Shown in pieces: positions 42,268 to 54,141 of a stretch of DNA of 64,000 nucleotides (position 1 is its first letter; every line of letters begins with the position of its first letter). The position numbers and the translations under genes are program-made. The DNA is from Lota lota (lineage: Eukaryota > Chordata > Actinopteri > Gadiformes > Lotidae), in contig JACYXH010000826.1 of assembly GCA_026745465.1 (NCBI GenBank), positions 2,535,001 through 2,599,000 of the forward strand, read 5' to 3'. The notes beneath the pieces are model-generated. The model was not told where the DNA came from, did no database searches, and saw only the letters and a list, made by a program, of their open reading frames with translations.

Positions 42268-44200
42268 CTGTTCATAGGGCTGCCTGCCCAGGACAGAGGG
42301 CCAGTGCTGGGGGACAGCATGGTGAATATGAATAGGGGAAAATGCATTTAATAATGTAGATTATTACATTATTTAATGAATAGTTTTTCTTTAGTTCTTC
42401 CTTTCTTTCTTTTTATTTTGTCTTTTTCTTTTTTCTTTCTTTCTTATATACTTTTACCTAATTATCTTAATTATTTTAAGGTCAAGCCTTTCAATCCCAT
42501 CCTCAACGGATTTTGGTAACTAAACTGGAAAGTGCTGATTAGCCTGTGTGATAACCAACGTTTTATATTAGTAATGCTGATAACGCTGTCTCACATGACT
42601 ATAATGATATGAATGATATGACAATGAAAATAATCTCTCCTGCCAACATGAACACATTGACACATAAAAGCGGCGGTCCCTTCATGTTGATTGAGCATAT
42701 ACATATACATATATGGTGGATTTGTAAGGGTGGAAATGCACTGGTCCTTGCTGTTATTGATAGCGAACAGACAAACTCCAGAGGTAAAATCGTATAGATT
42801 CACCACTGAAGAAATGCAATGACTCCAGCTATTATCAACATATATTGTCATGTGAAATTTGTATTCTCCATTTTGACTTCTTAACTCTTTTTTTTTTACA
42901 GTAAAATATGCATTACATTTCAGGACCAATCAATTAATGTCTTTTATTCAATTGTATTTTTGTTGACATTTTTGTTCTCTGTCCCATAACAGTTCAAAGC
43001 AAAAACATGGAAACGGTGATGAGCTGGATTTTAATTTTGCCATTTCAACAAGATTAAAATAATAAACTAAATTACATTAAACTACATAAAACAGAGCCAA
43101 CAGAGCCAGACATAGAGCCCTAGGTGAGAAGGAAAAAATAATAAGCAAACACAGAAAATACAACAGAAGAAAAAATCTAAGACATAACAAATAAATCAGC
43201 CAATTAACTAGACTTGTACCACAGCAGTACCATGATACTCACAGCTGCGACATTGGGGATCAAACCCTGAATCATTTTTAACCACTATATGCAGAAGCCA
43301 TATTGTAAAACTTGACATTACTTTCATGAATGTCACTGCAAGTGATGTTGTAATCAATGCTACTGTTGTTTTGATATGGTTATTAAGGACTAGGTTGTAT
43401 GTTGATGAAAGATCAACTGTGTTAATCATTCACTGTGATAAAGAGTAATTTTCCCCTAGCTCTGCAGGTTCCATAAGGAAGTTCAAGGCAAGATCTTCTC
43501 TTTGATACAGTAGAACATTCTATGATGGCACACTTATTTAGCCTGGATACCATCCTGATCACGTGACCTCACATGATCTCTGAAGGGACCAGTCTGGACC
43601 TCTACATCGATTTCCGGAAATTACAATGTAATCTGGGCAAATCAGGGACTGTGACGTAGTTGATTATGTAACTGGGCCAATCAGGGACTGCGTCATAATT
43701 GATGACGAAAATTGTGACCGTCGCTGGAAAAACAATAATGGCGTCTCCCGAAGCGACGAGCGTTAACGTTAACATTAGTAGAGTAGACACAGCCATAACT
43801 ACAGTTATCGCAGAAATAAACTCAATACAACAACTAATCAAGAACAAGAGTATGCACTAGTGGAGTTTCTCGGTGAAAAATACATTTTCACCTCGATCTT
43901 TATCCCGTGTATCCACTGAACAGCACACCGTAATGGAGTTTGTCTGTCAAGGCAAGTACTCCTGCCCACACCGAGGGCGGGAGTCCAGACTGATCCGTTC
44001 AGCGAAACAGAATCTGTGTGGTCCTGTGATCAGGATGGTCTCCAGGCTACACTTATTAGGAACTGTCATTGTCATTGTTACATTTGTATTGTTATGTTGG
44101 AATTCTGATTACACATTGGTGTTTGGCAGGACATCAACCAATTGGTGGAAGAATCCAACCAGAGTCAAGACCATTATCGGGGACAATGGCCCACTGGCAG
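42268..44200. other. Intergenic, no gene seen
   Basis: Mostly AT-rich. A small two-copy tandem of about 40 bases (AATCAGGGACTG motif) lies at 43636-43711. No supported exon. Confidence 0.45.
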
Positions 44201-44201
44201 G

Positions 44202-44690
<489 letters not shown>

Positions 44691-45351
44691 ATCATATAGT
44701 ATATATAGATATATATAATTACAGTATGAATAATAAGTCTACATTTTAGGTATGTATTACCTGTTTTAAGAAGCCCAAGGGGTACTCTGAGGAAATTAGG
44801 ATTCATGGTTTGGCAGACTTGCTTGCCTTTAGTGTAGCAAAGTGTGCCCTACCGGTGCCAGATACTCCCTTGGTTGTAAAGGGTTTATTGTTCATGTTTT
44901 TACTCATGCATTTAAAGATGAGCTATGTTTAAATATAACAGACTCAATAGTAATAATTATAAATGATTGACTTAAGGGTGTTTTGATAGACCTACTTATC
45001 CAGGGACATTTTACGCGCAACAAACGCTCATTAGTCTCTCAAAATACAACGTCAATGTGGCCTAACGTCCACTAGGTGTCGCAGGAAGACTGGACAAACA
45101 GTTCCGTCAGTAACTCGAGTGGGTGGCGTTTACCATGGCATTTCTTACATACTCCCCGTGGCCACAAATTTATATTTAAGCTTTAGCCTTTGGAGACATG
45201 CCATACTGAGTGTGTCTCTGCCTCAACACACTCGTTGTGAGACTTACTTTGGTATAGTTACATTTTCCAAAACACAGTCATTTGGAGCCCCATCCTAATT
45301 AGTCCTATAACGTTACTTACTAAAGTAGCGACCGTTATCTCGTTTGGAAAA
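44691..45351. other. Upstream region of the plus-strand CEACAM-like receptor
   Basis: A TATATTTAAG motif at about 45171 could serve as a TATA-like element. Nothing else recognised. Confidence 0.4.
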
Positions 45352-45403
45352 ATGGATTTGTCACATTCTTATTGCATGGTTGCTGTATGTTTGGCTTTTA
45401 CAG
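45352..45403 (+). CDS. Leader exon, CEACAM1-like receptor
   Basis: Fifty-two bases, phase 1 donor GTAAGA. Same length and phase as the leader exons at 30004-30055 and 57054-57105. The ATGT repeat starts 28 bases downstream. Confidence 0.82.
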
Positions 45404-45428
45404 GTAAGAATGGACGTTGAAGAGCATG

Positions 45429-45459
<31 letters not shown>

Positions 45460-47733
45460 TGTATGTATGTATGTATGTATGTATGTATGTATGTATGTAT
45501 GTATGTATGTATGTATGTATGTATGTATGTATGTATGTATGTATGTATTATGTATGTACATGTGTGTGCGTTTGTGTATGTGTATGTGTGTGTATGTTTT
45601 ATATACCATACTACTTATAAAAAAAGGTTTTACTTAATTTGATTAAATGGTTTTAAAAAACGAAATATTGCAAACATTTAAAAAAACATTGAGATATAGC
45701 ACAAGTCATATTTACTACGATAAAGTCAACTGCAAGAGTGAATAAACAGATGTGTTTACAGTTTGGATTCATATATTCAATGTTTCTATGACACCCTTAT
45801 AGGCCTTGACATTAAATGTGTAACCTGTTCACATTGGTATCTCTCATTTCTAGTTCCCAGCAATGGAAATGTGCTGCCAGATCTTTTCAATGGAGCTGTG
45901 GGACAAAGTGTAATGTTTAGAACAAATCAGAGTCCCACGCAATCCGAATTTTTTTCAGTGGCATGGAAATTTAAAATGGATAATATCATAACATCAACCA
46001 CTACTGACATTATTAACCCAGAGTATAGTTTTAGGATAAATTTGAACAAAAAAACTGGATCTTTGGAGCTCTTAAACTTGACTCTAGATGACAGTGGACC
46101 ATACACTGTGTTCCTCATTCCCCTACTTGGACTTCATCTAAATGGAGACTGCAACCTGCAGGTGTATGGTGAGTACAACATGGGATGAAGATAGGCTTTC
46201 CTTCTTGGATCGATTCCAATACACCGTATTGAGGTTATTGATCGAAGTGATCATGATCATAGACCTTACTTGACTATAAATGAGGATGCTACAGCATAGA
46301 AACATGCTTTTAACAGTCAACCTCGACTCTAACCCTTTCTAAAAAGTAAAAAAAGGTTTTCTGTTATCATATTTGCAAGACAAACATACATCCTTACTTC
46401 ATAATGATCTGGCTCTTGGTAGTTTGTGAACACAACATAGTTTGGCAAACTGCCAGTAAAGGGAATAAAATGATGTTTTGCTTTTAGGGTGGGGGCACCC
46501 TAAGATGTTACAGCTACTAAGCTGGTGGCATTTGACAGCCATTATTGTTGTATACAAGTGAATTCAGTCTATTTGTCCCGTCCCGTCCCCACCCCCCCTC
46601 TTCCCCTGACTCCCACAGAGCCAGTCTCCAGTGTAACAGTCACCCCCAACACTACAGAGCTGCTGGAGTTCAGCAGCTCTGTGAGTATGTCCTGCAACGT
46701 CTCCACCGGCACCTCCCTGTCTTACCTCTGGATGAATGGCAGCTCTGAGATCACTGTATCAAGTGTTGGGGTTCAGATCAGCGATGGAAACACCACCCTC
46801 ACCGTACTCAACGTGACCCGCTACGACCGGGGACCATACCAGTGCCGTGTGTTCAACCCAGTCAGTAGTGAAACCAGTGACCCGTTAACACTGCACCCCA
46901 GCTGTAAGTTAATAACCCACCTGCCTTACCTTTCACATTTTTTTCACATGCAACGCAGGGTCGCAGGGTCGCCGGTTCCAGTCCGACCTCGACCGAGCAT
47001 TTTGCGAGAGGTTAGAGGGAGGCCGCTGAGAAAAGGCGGTGCGTGGGGAAGGCGGTGCGTGGGCTGTGAATACCTTCTGTGACTGCTTGTTATTATTATC
47101 ATCATCATTGTTATATTTCAGAACTTGCAGGCCAGGAAAGTGAAAGTCCTCCCTGTTAATACTATCACAACCCTGAGGACTAGCTCTGGCTGCAGTTAAA
47201 TCATGGCAGGACTACTCTGCATTCTGGAATTGGAAGTGATCTTCTCTGTCTCATAATGTGTCTGTGTCTATTATGTGGTTAAACAGCTTTAGTGTATCCG
47301 TACTGAAGATATGTGTTTTATGTAGCTAATGCTGGCCTATGATGTGGGAGGAATAATACATTTGTTGTGTAAATAATGTTTACTCTAGTTTTTGTTGTTG
47401 TTGATCATATGTTTTGAACCTGAATCTGTGGTAATATCTGGGTTTCAGACGGACCAGTGAACATTCAAATTGAAGGTCCAGCAGAGCTAGTGACCGGCCA
47501 GATGCTGAAGTTACTCTGCAGGGCTGAATCCACACCTCCTGCTGATTTCACCTGGATGAATGGAACTCAGATAATCGGCTATGGCGCTGAGTTTTCCAAA
47601 ACTGCGAATCTTTCTGACAATGGAGAATTCACATGTCAAGCGGAGAACAACGTCACTAAGTTGTTTGTTCGTGCTGTGCATCGCTTATCAGTAACAGGTA
47701 CATTATTACCATCAATCTCATACGAACAGACAT

Positions 47734-47768
<35 letters not shown>

Positions 47769-49169
47769 CAGACAACAGAGACACACACACACAAACATGG
47801 ACAGATACAGACACACACAAAAACACCAATCTGTTCCCCTCTCTGAATGATTCCCCATACAACACATAAACCCTTCATCTTTTGTATGTTTTCAGAAAGC
47901 AGTACTCACCAGATGTCATCTGGTGCCATTGCTGGTATAGCCACTGCAGTGATAATAGTTGTCGTGGTAGTAGGTGCACTGATGTATCATGTCTACGCAA
48001 ACAGGTAAGCAACAGTACGGAATGGCACCCCACGTGCTAATCATACAAACAATGACCTCATGATATTGCACTTAAGTCTATTCACACAATAATCACCTCA
48101 ATAACTAAATCAAACCCATACATAAAGTATTTTATGCCATGTGGAGCTTGTACGCATCAATTAACGTTTACTTTATACCAGACTTTTAACAAATTGCCAC
48201 TATTGCAATAATGTTAGGATTAGCATTATACTACTATTTTGTAGTAGTATTTTGAAATGTTATCGAGTGTCCATTGATGAATGCGGAATTGAAGTGTAAA
48301 CGTGTCGTGTTTCTCCTTCACAGAACTGCCAAAAAGAAAAGCAAGTTCAACGTCTCAAAAAGAGGCGCCTCCAACGGTAACTTTGTGTGTGTTTTTGTGT
48401 GAGTGTGTGTGTGTGTGTGTGTTTGCATTCTAATGTGTGTGCTTTGTGTGTGTATACCTGCATACAAGTGTGAGTGCATAAACAATATCAAATATATACA
48501 GTATATCACATAAACATGCTATTCACAGAAATGTACTGTTTCTCATATAAGTAATGATTTAATTAGGTATTCACAGTGTATCTGTTGATACCTATTGTTA
48601 TTGTCGCGGTTAGGCATTATTATTATTCCGGATTGGTAACGCCTATATCTCCGCGGTGCACTAATCAAAAGTTTTCAAATTTGGGGGATTTTTACATATC
48701 CCCAGTAAACAGGTCTGGAAAAGGTTTGCCGGCGAAGTGTGCATAGGAGGCGCAATTCGCCGCTGGGAAAGGCGGTGCGTGGTCTGTGAATACCTTGTGT
48801 GACAGCTTGCAGTCCTAGTTCATTTTGTGTTTGTGTTTTTTCTTTTTTTCACAAGGAGGTTATGTCAAGGACTCAGCCCTAAGCACTCAGGTAAAGATCA
48901 CACATACATAAGAATCCTATAGTTGGCATTTTGTAAAATAAAAAAACAGCAGGGTAAAAACAGCAGGGTAGTCTACCTGTTGTTTCTACAAACGTAACAC
49001 TTCATCTACATCTATATTCAATATCCCCCTCTTTCCTCTGTGGCTCTCCAAGGAAATGAACTATGCCGATATCAGCCACCTTAAGAAGAACAACGATGTT
49101 GGCATGAAAAGGCAAAACCCAGACACTTCATCCACAATCTACTCCGAGACCAAAAGGCCTGCTACCTAG
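45352..49169 (+). CDS. CEACAM1-like transmembrane receptor with tail tyrosine motifs
   Basis: Eight exons join to 404 residues: leader 45352-45403 (MDLSHSYCMVAVCLAFT), N domain 45854-46168, A-type C2 46619-46903, B-type C2 47449-47697, transmembrane 47896-48004, and tail exons 48324-48376, 48856-48890 and 49053-49169. The N domain lacks the V-type cysteine pair, as CEACAM N domains do. The C2 domains keep theirs (MSCNVS/YQCRVF and LLCRAE/FTCQAE). The membrane helix is AIAGIATAVIIVVVVVGALM, followed by basic RTAKKKSKF. The last exon has MNYADI, one residue off the ITIM consensus (methionine at Y-2), and TIYSET. It is probably a cell-surface adhesion or immune receptor with inhibitory-type signalling. 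The signalling call is inference. Confidence 0.88.
45431..45552. repeat. (ATGT)n microsatellite
   Basis: About 29 units of ATGT just inside the first intron of the CEACAM1-like receptor. Confidence 0.96.
45854..46168 (+). CDS. N-domain exon, CEACAM1-like receptor
   Basis: One hundred and five codons, phase 1-1. Motifs VLPDLFNGAVGQSVMF, FSVAWKF, TGSLELLNLTLDDSGPYTV. Confidence 0.88.
46619..46903 (+). CDS. A-type C2 exon, CEACAM1-like receptor
   Basis: Ninety-five codons, phase 1-1, with many N-glycosylation sites (NTT, NVS, NGS, NVT). Near-identical to the minus-strand exon 41151-41430, but intact. Confidence 0.9.
46940..47085. repeat. Short dispersed repeat, tRNA-like B box
   Basis: GGCGGTGCGTGGGCTGTGAA and ACCTT-TGTGAC recur near 48765-48815. 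GGTCGCCGGTTCCAGTCC resembles a degenerate B box, so this may be a SINE fragment. Confidence 0.45.
47449..47697 (+). CDS. B-type C2 exon, CEACAM1-like receptor
   Basis: Eighty-three codons, phase 1-1 (YGPVNIQIEGPAELVTGQML and following), ending RLSVT. An AC repeat follows in the intron at 47734-47766. Confidence 0.88.
47896..48004 (+). CDS. Transmembrane exon, CEACAM1-like receptor
   Basis: ESSTHQMSSG stalk, then a valine-rich membrane helix and MYHVYAN. Phase is 1 in, 2 out, with donor GTAAGC. Confidence 0.87.
48324..48376 (+). CDS. Cytoplasmic tail exon 1, CEACAM1-like receptor
   Basis: Encodes RTAKKKSKFNVSKRGASN, a basic juxtamembrane segment. Phase is 2 in, 1 out. Confidence 0.82.
48728..48820. 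repeat. Short dispersed repeat, second copy
   Basis: AAAGGCGGTGCGTGG and CTGTGAATACCTTGTGTGAC match the segment at 46940-47085. Confidence 0.5.
48856..48890 (+). CDS. Cytoplasmic tail exon 2, CEACAM1-like receptor
   Basis: Thirty-five bases encoding GGYVKDSALSTQ between ACAAG and GTAAAG. Joins in phase on both sides. Confidence 0.78.
49053..49169 (+). CDS. Last exon, CEACAM1-like receptor
   Basis: Thirty-eight codons and TAG. EMNYADISHLKK carries the ITIM-like tyrosine, and SSTIYSETKRPAT a second tyrosine near the C terminus. Confidence 0.85.
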   Translation, partial: EMNYADISHLKKNNDVGMKRQNPDTSSTIYSETKRPAT

Positions 49170-52100
49170 CATTCATAGCCTGTTTTAGCCTCTCACGTGG
49201 TGAGAAGCACCAAGCAAGTTTGACAGTAATGACTTGATAATAATAATAATTATTTTTCTTCATTCCTCCTTGATCCTTTCTATTCTAGAATCATCATCAG
49301 TGGGACTGTCTGTATGTTTTCAGGAGCAGTTAGTTAGTTAGTTAATTATTTCCTGTGGTGAAATGTCAGAAACAAGAAACAGGAACTTGATATTTGACAT
49401 TGGTCTGAATGTATGTAAATAATATCCAAATGTGTGTAACAGTTAAACAGCCAAAGGAGCCAGCCACAGCATTGGAAACATTACAAATCTGGTATGGTTG
49501 TATACAGTCATTTAATTCCTTCACTTCTCAAAACCTTCACTACGTGTGTATCAGTTACCTTACCTTTTTTGTAGTTTTACTTCATATTACTGTTATATTT
49601 GATTATACGTGTTTGGGCCATATGATTACATCATATATGTGTATATAGATTACATTTTATCTTACAAATTAATTCCAGGATGTGGAATGTGATCAAAATG
49701 AAGTCACCTTTGAAATACATTTTAAACACAGTATTGACAAATTGTTGTGATGGTGTTTGTGATTCACTTGAGCCATTGTCTCAGCCTTTTGGATATGCCA
49801 ATCATTTTGTACACATCAACGAGGCCATCTTAAAGTTCTAACTATGAGCAGAGTATTTAGCATATTGAAACCTATAAGAAACATAGTGAGTCCTCTACTT
49901 CCCCTGCTGAAGTGTTTTAACCCTCTCCCCCTTGAGTTATTTAGTAAGCACCCCATATAATTGGTGTATTAATTGCATATTAGTTAGATATTATTAAAGG
50001 TCAAACCATTTCTCCAAAACATGCACTTAGCAGGGCCTCAAACTAACTGTGTTGTGATATATAGTCCGTTAGCCATCTATCTATGGTCCAAAGTAGTTTT
50101 TCTTCGAGTTTCTTCGAGGATGTTTTGTGTTACTCATTTGAAGAACAGAAATGTGTAGGGACCACAAGTTCACAGGAAGTTCACAGAAAGTTCACAGAGA
50201 CTTTGTGTAATCATTACTTAACATTAGTTTATGAAATAAAGGAAATACACGAGTTGTCAGTCTTTTGAAAAAAATATAAAAACACTATTGGTGTAATTTA
50301 AGGATCAGGTTCCGAACTAAACAAAAAAGGCCTTTACTTTAAATTCTTCCCAAAAATGGAACAAAACAAGCCAAAAGGCTGGCAGATTTCTCAAAAGTAA
50401 CCGGAATGGTGAACAATAACTAAGCCACTTTCTAGACTGGGGCTGCGGTCGGATAGTATTTTTTGCTTAGGAAGGAACTGACTGAAATGACCCAGAAGTA
50501 TCTTATAAGTGGCAGCCATGATAAGAGCTGTTCGAATTCTCTAAATGCTAAGGCAAGTTGCGATAATGCTTCCTTCTTATCTCCTTTAGCATAGGACCAT
50601 CCTTTACGAAAGGAAAGGAGATAATGCCATATATATATATATATATATAAATCTTTATCAAGATGTGATACATCTGACCATAAAAAATGTCATTACTAAA
50701 TCTTTATGATGTAATCATAAAGTCACCATGGAGCTAAAAAAATATAAATAAAGCATAAATAAAGAAATGTAATCTTATGAGATCATTTAACTATTTTGTT
50801 AATGGGCTTTATTCAGTCATTCAGTCATCATTAAAAAGAGTTTACAAGATCGAAGAGGAGCAACCATGAATACTTTTGGTATCTTTTTGCGGCATTCTGC
50901 CAACCAACCTGATGTTGCCAATGTTGTCCGAAGCAATCCGTTGCATCTTTGATCTGTGTGCCAAAGTGTATTGTTTATATCTTATTCAGTATTGGGGTCT
51001 ATCTGATAAATGGATAAACTGATGATAAATAACTAAACAACATGAGACATGGTGGGTTCACAGGGAGGCCTGACCTTGTTTTAGGTGAAAGGCAAACATG
51101 GCATCATAATTTGAGAGAGCGACTGGTGGGTGGAGATGGGAAGTGCAATGATGTTTTAGGAAGATCCTGTTGGTTATCGCGTCAAACCAAACGGCTTCTC
51201 TTTATGGTGGTCCGTTCTATAAACATTGACAAACCATATGGCTCTATGAAAATGCAATGCTCTTTCAGCAAAACCGCTGTTTCTCTTTATATCATATATA
51301 TCATATATATCATATATATATCATATATATATATCATATATATATCATATATGTCTTATATAGCTTAGAATCTCAAAAGACTATTTAAAAAAAGAATCTC
51401 AAAAAAGTAACTCAAAAGAGTGTTTTTATTGTGAATGTGAATGTATAAAAAGAATCATAGAAAGTCATAGAATAAAAGCAATAAAGGCCACAAATACTAA
51501 ATAATAAAAACACAAAAAAGGTCATAGGCATAAAGTCATAGACATAATTAGAAGTGACTTCCGGATGGCAATGCCTGTATTTCATCACATAAAATCCCAC
51601 TGTAGTGCATAAGGATACTGTGAAATTAATGGGTTTTGGAAGGTTTTAAGATAATAAAGTATAACAGGAAATGTCATCAAACCCTTTGTGGGCTCATTGT
51701 GTCCTCATTTTGTGAGTGAAGAGTTGGACATGAGGAAGACATTGATGGCTTTTTGTCTGGAGATTGTTCAACTGCTGGAGTCGGGTGAATCATTGGAGAA
51801 AATAAGCACCATTTAGAGTCAACAGACAATAGGAGGAACACATATGATGTATGTTGTGTGCTCTGACATTTAGTTTCATTTGTATCTTTCTTTTTCAGGC
51901 AAGTTACCACTTGAACAAAAGGATTGCGTTTTTCTTTATCTAAAGAAATCATGCATTTATGATTCAGAAAAATTCCATTGGGTCTGTAAAATTACCTTTG
52001 GCCTTTGTGTATAATGATTAGCTGATATCGTTTATATAAAGTACAGTGAGTGGTACAACGAAAACCACAACTTGCGTGACACATTTTGATTTATTAACAG

Positions 52101-52389
52101 ATACATGTGTGTAATTTGATACTGGCCTTCATCTTTATCATGTCATAAATTCTCTGACCTCAGGTCACCAGAGTCAATCCGGGGTATTGGCAGCAAGTGA
52201 GTACCAAGTACTGCAGTTGTTGCAGAGAATACCGGTACTCCACCATACCAACTCCATTTCAACACAATATACTGAGGTGTATAAGAGTTGATGCACCATA
52301 CAACATTTAGAATTAAAAGCCCAGCGGGTCTCTGGATCCAAATAACTACGGATTATATAAATTAATCTAATGTCTCTCAAGGTGGACCC
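49170..52389. other. 3' UTR then intergenic DNA
   Basis: A possible polyadenylation signal AATAAA is at 50235-50240. TA-rich simple repeats are at 50632-50649 and 51288-51358. No supported gene. Confidence 0.45.
50235..50240 (+). promoter_or_regulatory. Possible polyadenylation signal
   Basis: AATAAA about 1.07 kb after the stop of the CEACAM1-like receptor. An inferred assignment. Confidence 0.3.
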
Positions 52390-52429
52390 GATGGTATTGG
52401 TATCTGGCACACAACAAAATTCATCTGTT

Positions 52430-53488
52430 CCTCCTCCTGCATCCCGCAATGCTGCCCTTTCTCCTGGCCTGTGAAGGGCCTGGTCACACGAGGGGCTGAG
52501 CCTGTCGAAGGACAACACGACTCTCCCCTTTGACTCTGGTGCCATCGGACGCTGGGCTCAACCAGTGAAAGGCCACCATGCTTTCCCTCGCCATGGGTAC
52601 CGCCTTCAGCCTGAGCTATCTGCTCAACTGTGAGGAACTGCAGATAAGACGGGTGGACATATGTCAGGTGATGCTTATTATGTACTGTTTATGGCTTCAT
52701 TGGCTTACATGTTTTGCATGCCTTTTCTTAGTTTCCGTTGTTCATTTAAAATGTCCATCGTAATCAGGGCAAACCTTTAAATGACGATGTCCATTGTTAA
52801 TGTTGTTTTTTGTCCTCTGAATAAATAATGTCATTGTTGGAAAGACAAAAGTTCACCATAGATGGACAGATCAGACAGGACAATTTTCTATGTGCGGACC
52901 ACAGCCAACAATCATTTGCGGGGTTTTTGTTTTCCAGTTGACCAGTCGACCCCTGGAACGTGACCATCAGCGGCCTGGACTTGGTAGTCCCTGGAGTCCA
53001 GAGCACCTTCTCCTGCCTGACGAGCTGCTCTCTCAACGTGGACTGTACCATCAAATGTGAGTTCAATGGGGGGTTCCCGGTCGGGACGCACTTCTCCACA
53101 TGCCAGAACGTCCTCAACTGGACTCCTTCCATACCTGGGTCATTCCAAAACTTCACCTGCTTGGTTGAAAACGCAGCGGCCCAGCGCTCGGTCCAGGCCA
53201 ACAAGATGATGGAGGTCAAAGGTATCGATGAATGGTTATCAATTTGTTATTGATGAAGTACTAAACGACATCAACGGGGAGTGGTCATGTGTCATGTGGT
53301 GTTAGTGGGAGAAATAAACTCAAGGTGACTAATCACCTTAATATTTAACTAGTCTGCTGTATGTTCTTGTCTTTTATTTAAAAGAACCGCACTCTTGACA
53401 GTGCGACCTATAGCAAAATGCTTGGGCCGATACTGATCCTGGGACTGATGCTGGTGCTGCAAGTTGTGTTCCACAACATTCTTAAATG
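52430..53488 (+). pseudogene. Decayed Ig-superfamily gene
   Basis: Three pieces. Around 52430-52631, LSLSKDNTTLPFDSG in one frame and LVPSDAGLNQ*KATMLSLAM then AFSLSYLLN in another look like one C2 exon with frameshifts and a stop at the second-cysteine position. A second exon, 52946-53221, is intact (92 codons, phase 1-1: VPGVQSTFSCLTSC to FTCLVENAAA). A possible membrane segment at 53434-53487 reads MLGPILILGLMLVLQVVF, but its frame does not follow from the Ig exon. It resembles fish Ig adhesion proteins with adjacent C2 domains. The exact family is uncertain. Confidence 0.58.
52946..53221 (+). pseudogene. Intact C2-type Ig exon within the decayed gene
   Basis: Opens DPWNVTISGLDLVVPGVQ and closes NKMMEVK before GTATCG. 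It has extra cysteines (SCSLNVDCTIKC). Listed as part of a pseudogene because its neighbours are broken. Confidence 0.6.
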
Positions 53489-53586
53489 ATAGTATTTAAA
53501 GTATTCTTTGTGCTTTTGTGTGTAAATATATTGAATTTGACTGTGATGTTAAAATTGGTCGTCCAGGATTGTCAATTATCTCCTTT

Positions 53587-54141
53587 GTGTGGTGGAGGGC
53601 CTACAGGCCAAAGACCCTCCACAAGGGGAAAAGGAGATCAGCACCATGGACAACGGCCTTTCCCCAAAAGACAAGCGCTGGGGAAAGTCATTGATAATCA
53701 GTATTATCCGGCATGCCTGCTGCATGATTGCCAATGGGGAACACCTGCCGGCCATGTGGCCACAAGAGAGTTGGTCAGCTATAAAGGCAGGGAGAACCTC
53801 TCCCCTCGAGGAAGGATTGTGGCAACTTCCTGAAGTACGGTAAGCGGCCTCTGGCCCTGAAGAGGAACCACCCTCATGAGAGTAGAGACGCTAGGAGAGA
53901 AGGACGTTTTGTGTGTGCTGCCTACTGTGTCTCACCCCTGTTTCCTTTGTCCTCCACCCAGCCTCCAGCTCACCCCTGAAGCCCTTCCAGGAGACCTACG
54001 CCGGACCGGGAAGAAGTTACGTTGAAGTTTCACCCTACCCCGTTGTCCTCACCATTTTCTTTGAATAAACCCTTGTTACTTGTGCCCACACCCTATCTGT
54101 TGTTGTCTGTGTTTACAACCTAGTCAACCCCGCCTGACACA
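53587..54141 (+). repeat. Solo-LTR-like element
   Basis: TATAAAG at 53780-53786 is followed 280 bases later by TTTGAATAAACCC. This is the spacing of promoter and polyadenylation signal in an LTR. The ends look like TGT...ACA. No internal genes or clear target duplication were found. Confidence 0.42.

Noticed and set aside
46940..47010. Functional tRNA gene
   Set aside because: Only a weak B-box-like motif. No A box at the right distance and no cloverleaf.
50083..50268. Small ORF with a possible leader-like sequence
   Set aside because: No splice sites, no family resemblance, and it lies in a probable 3' UTR.
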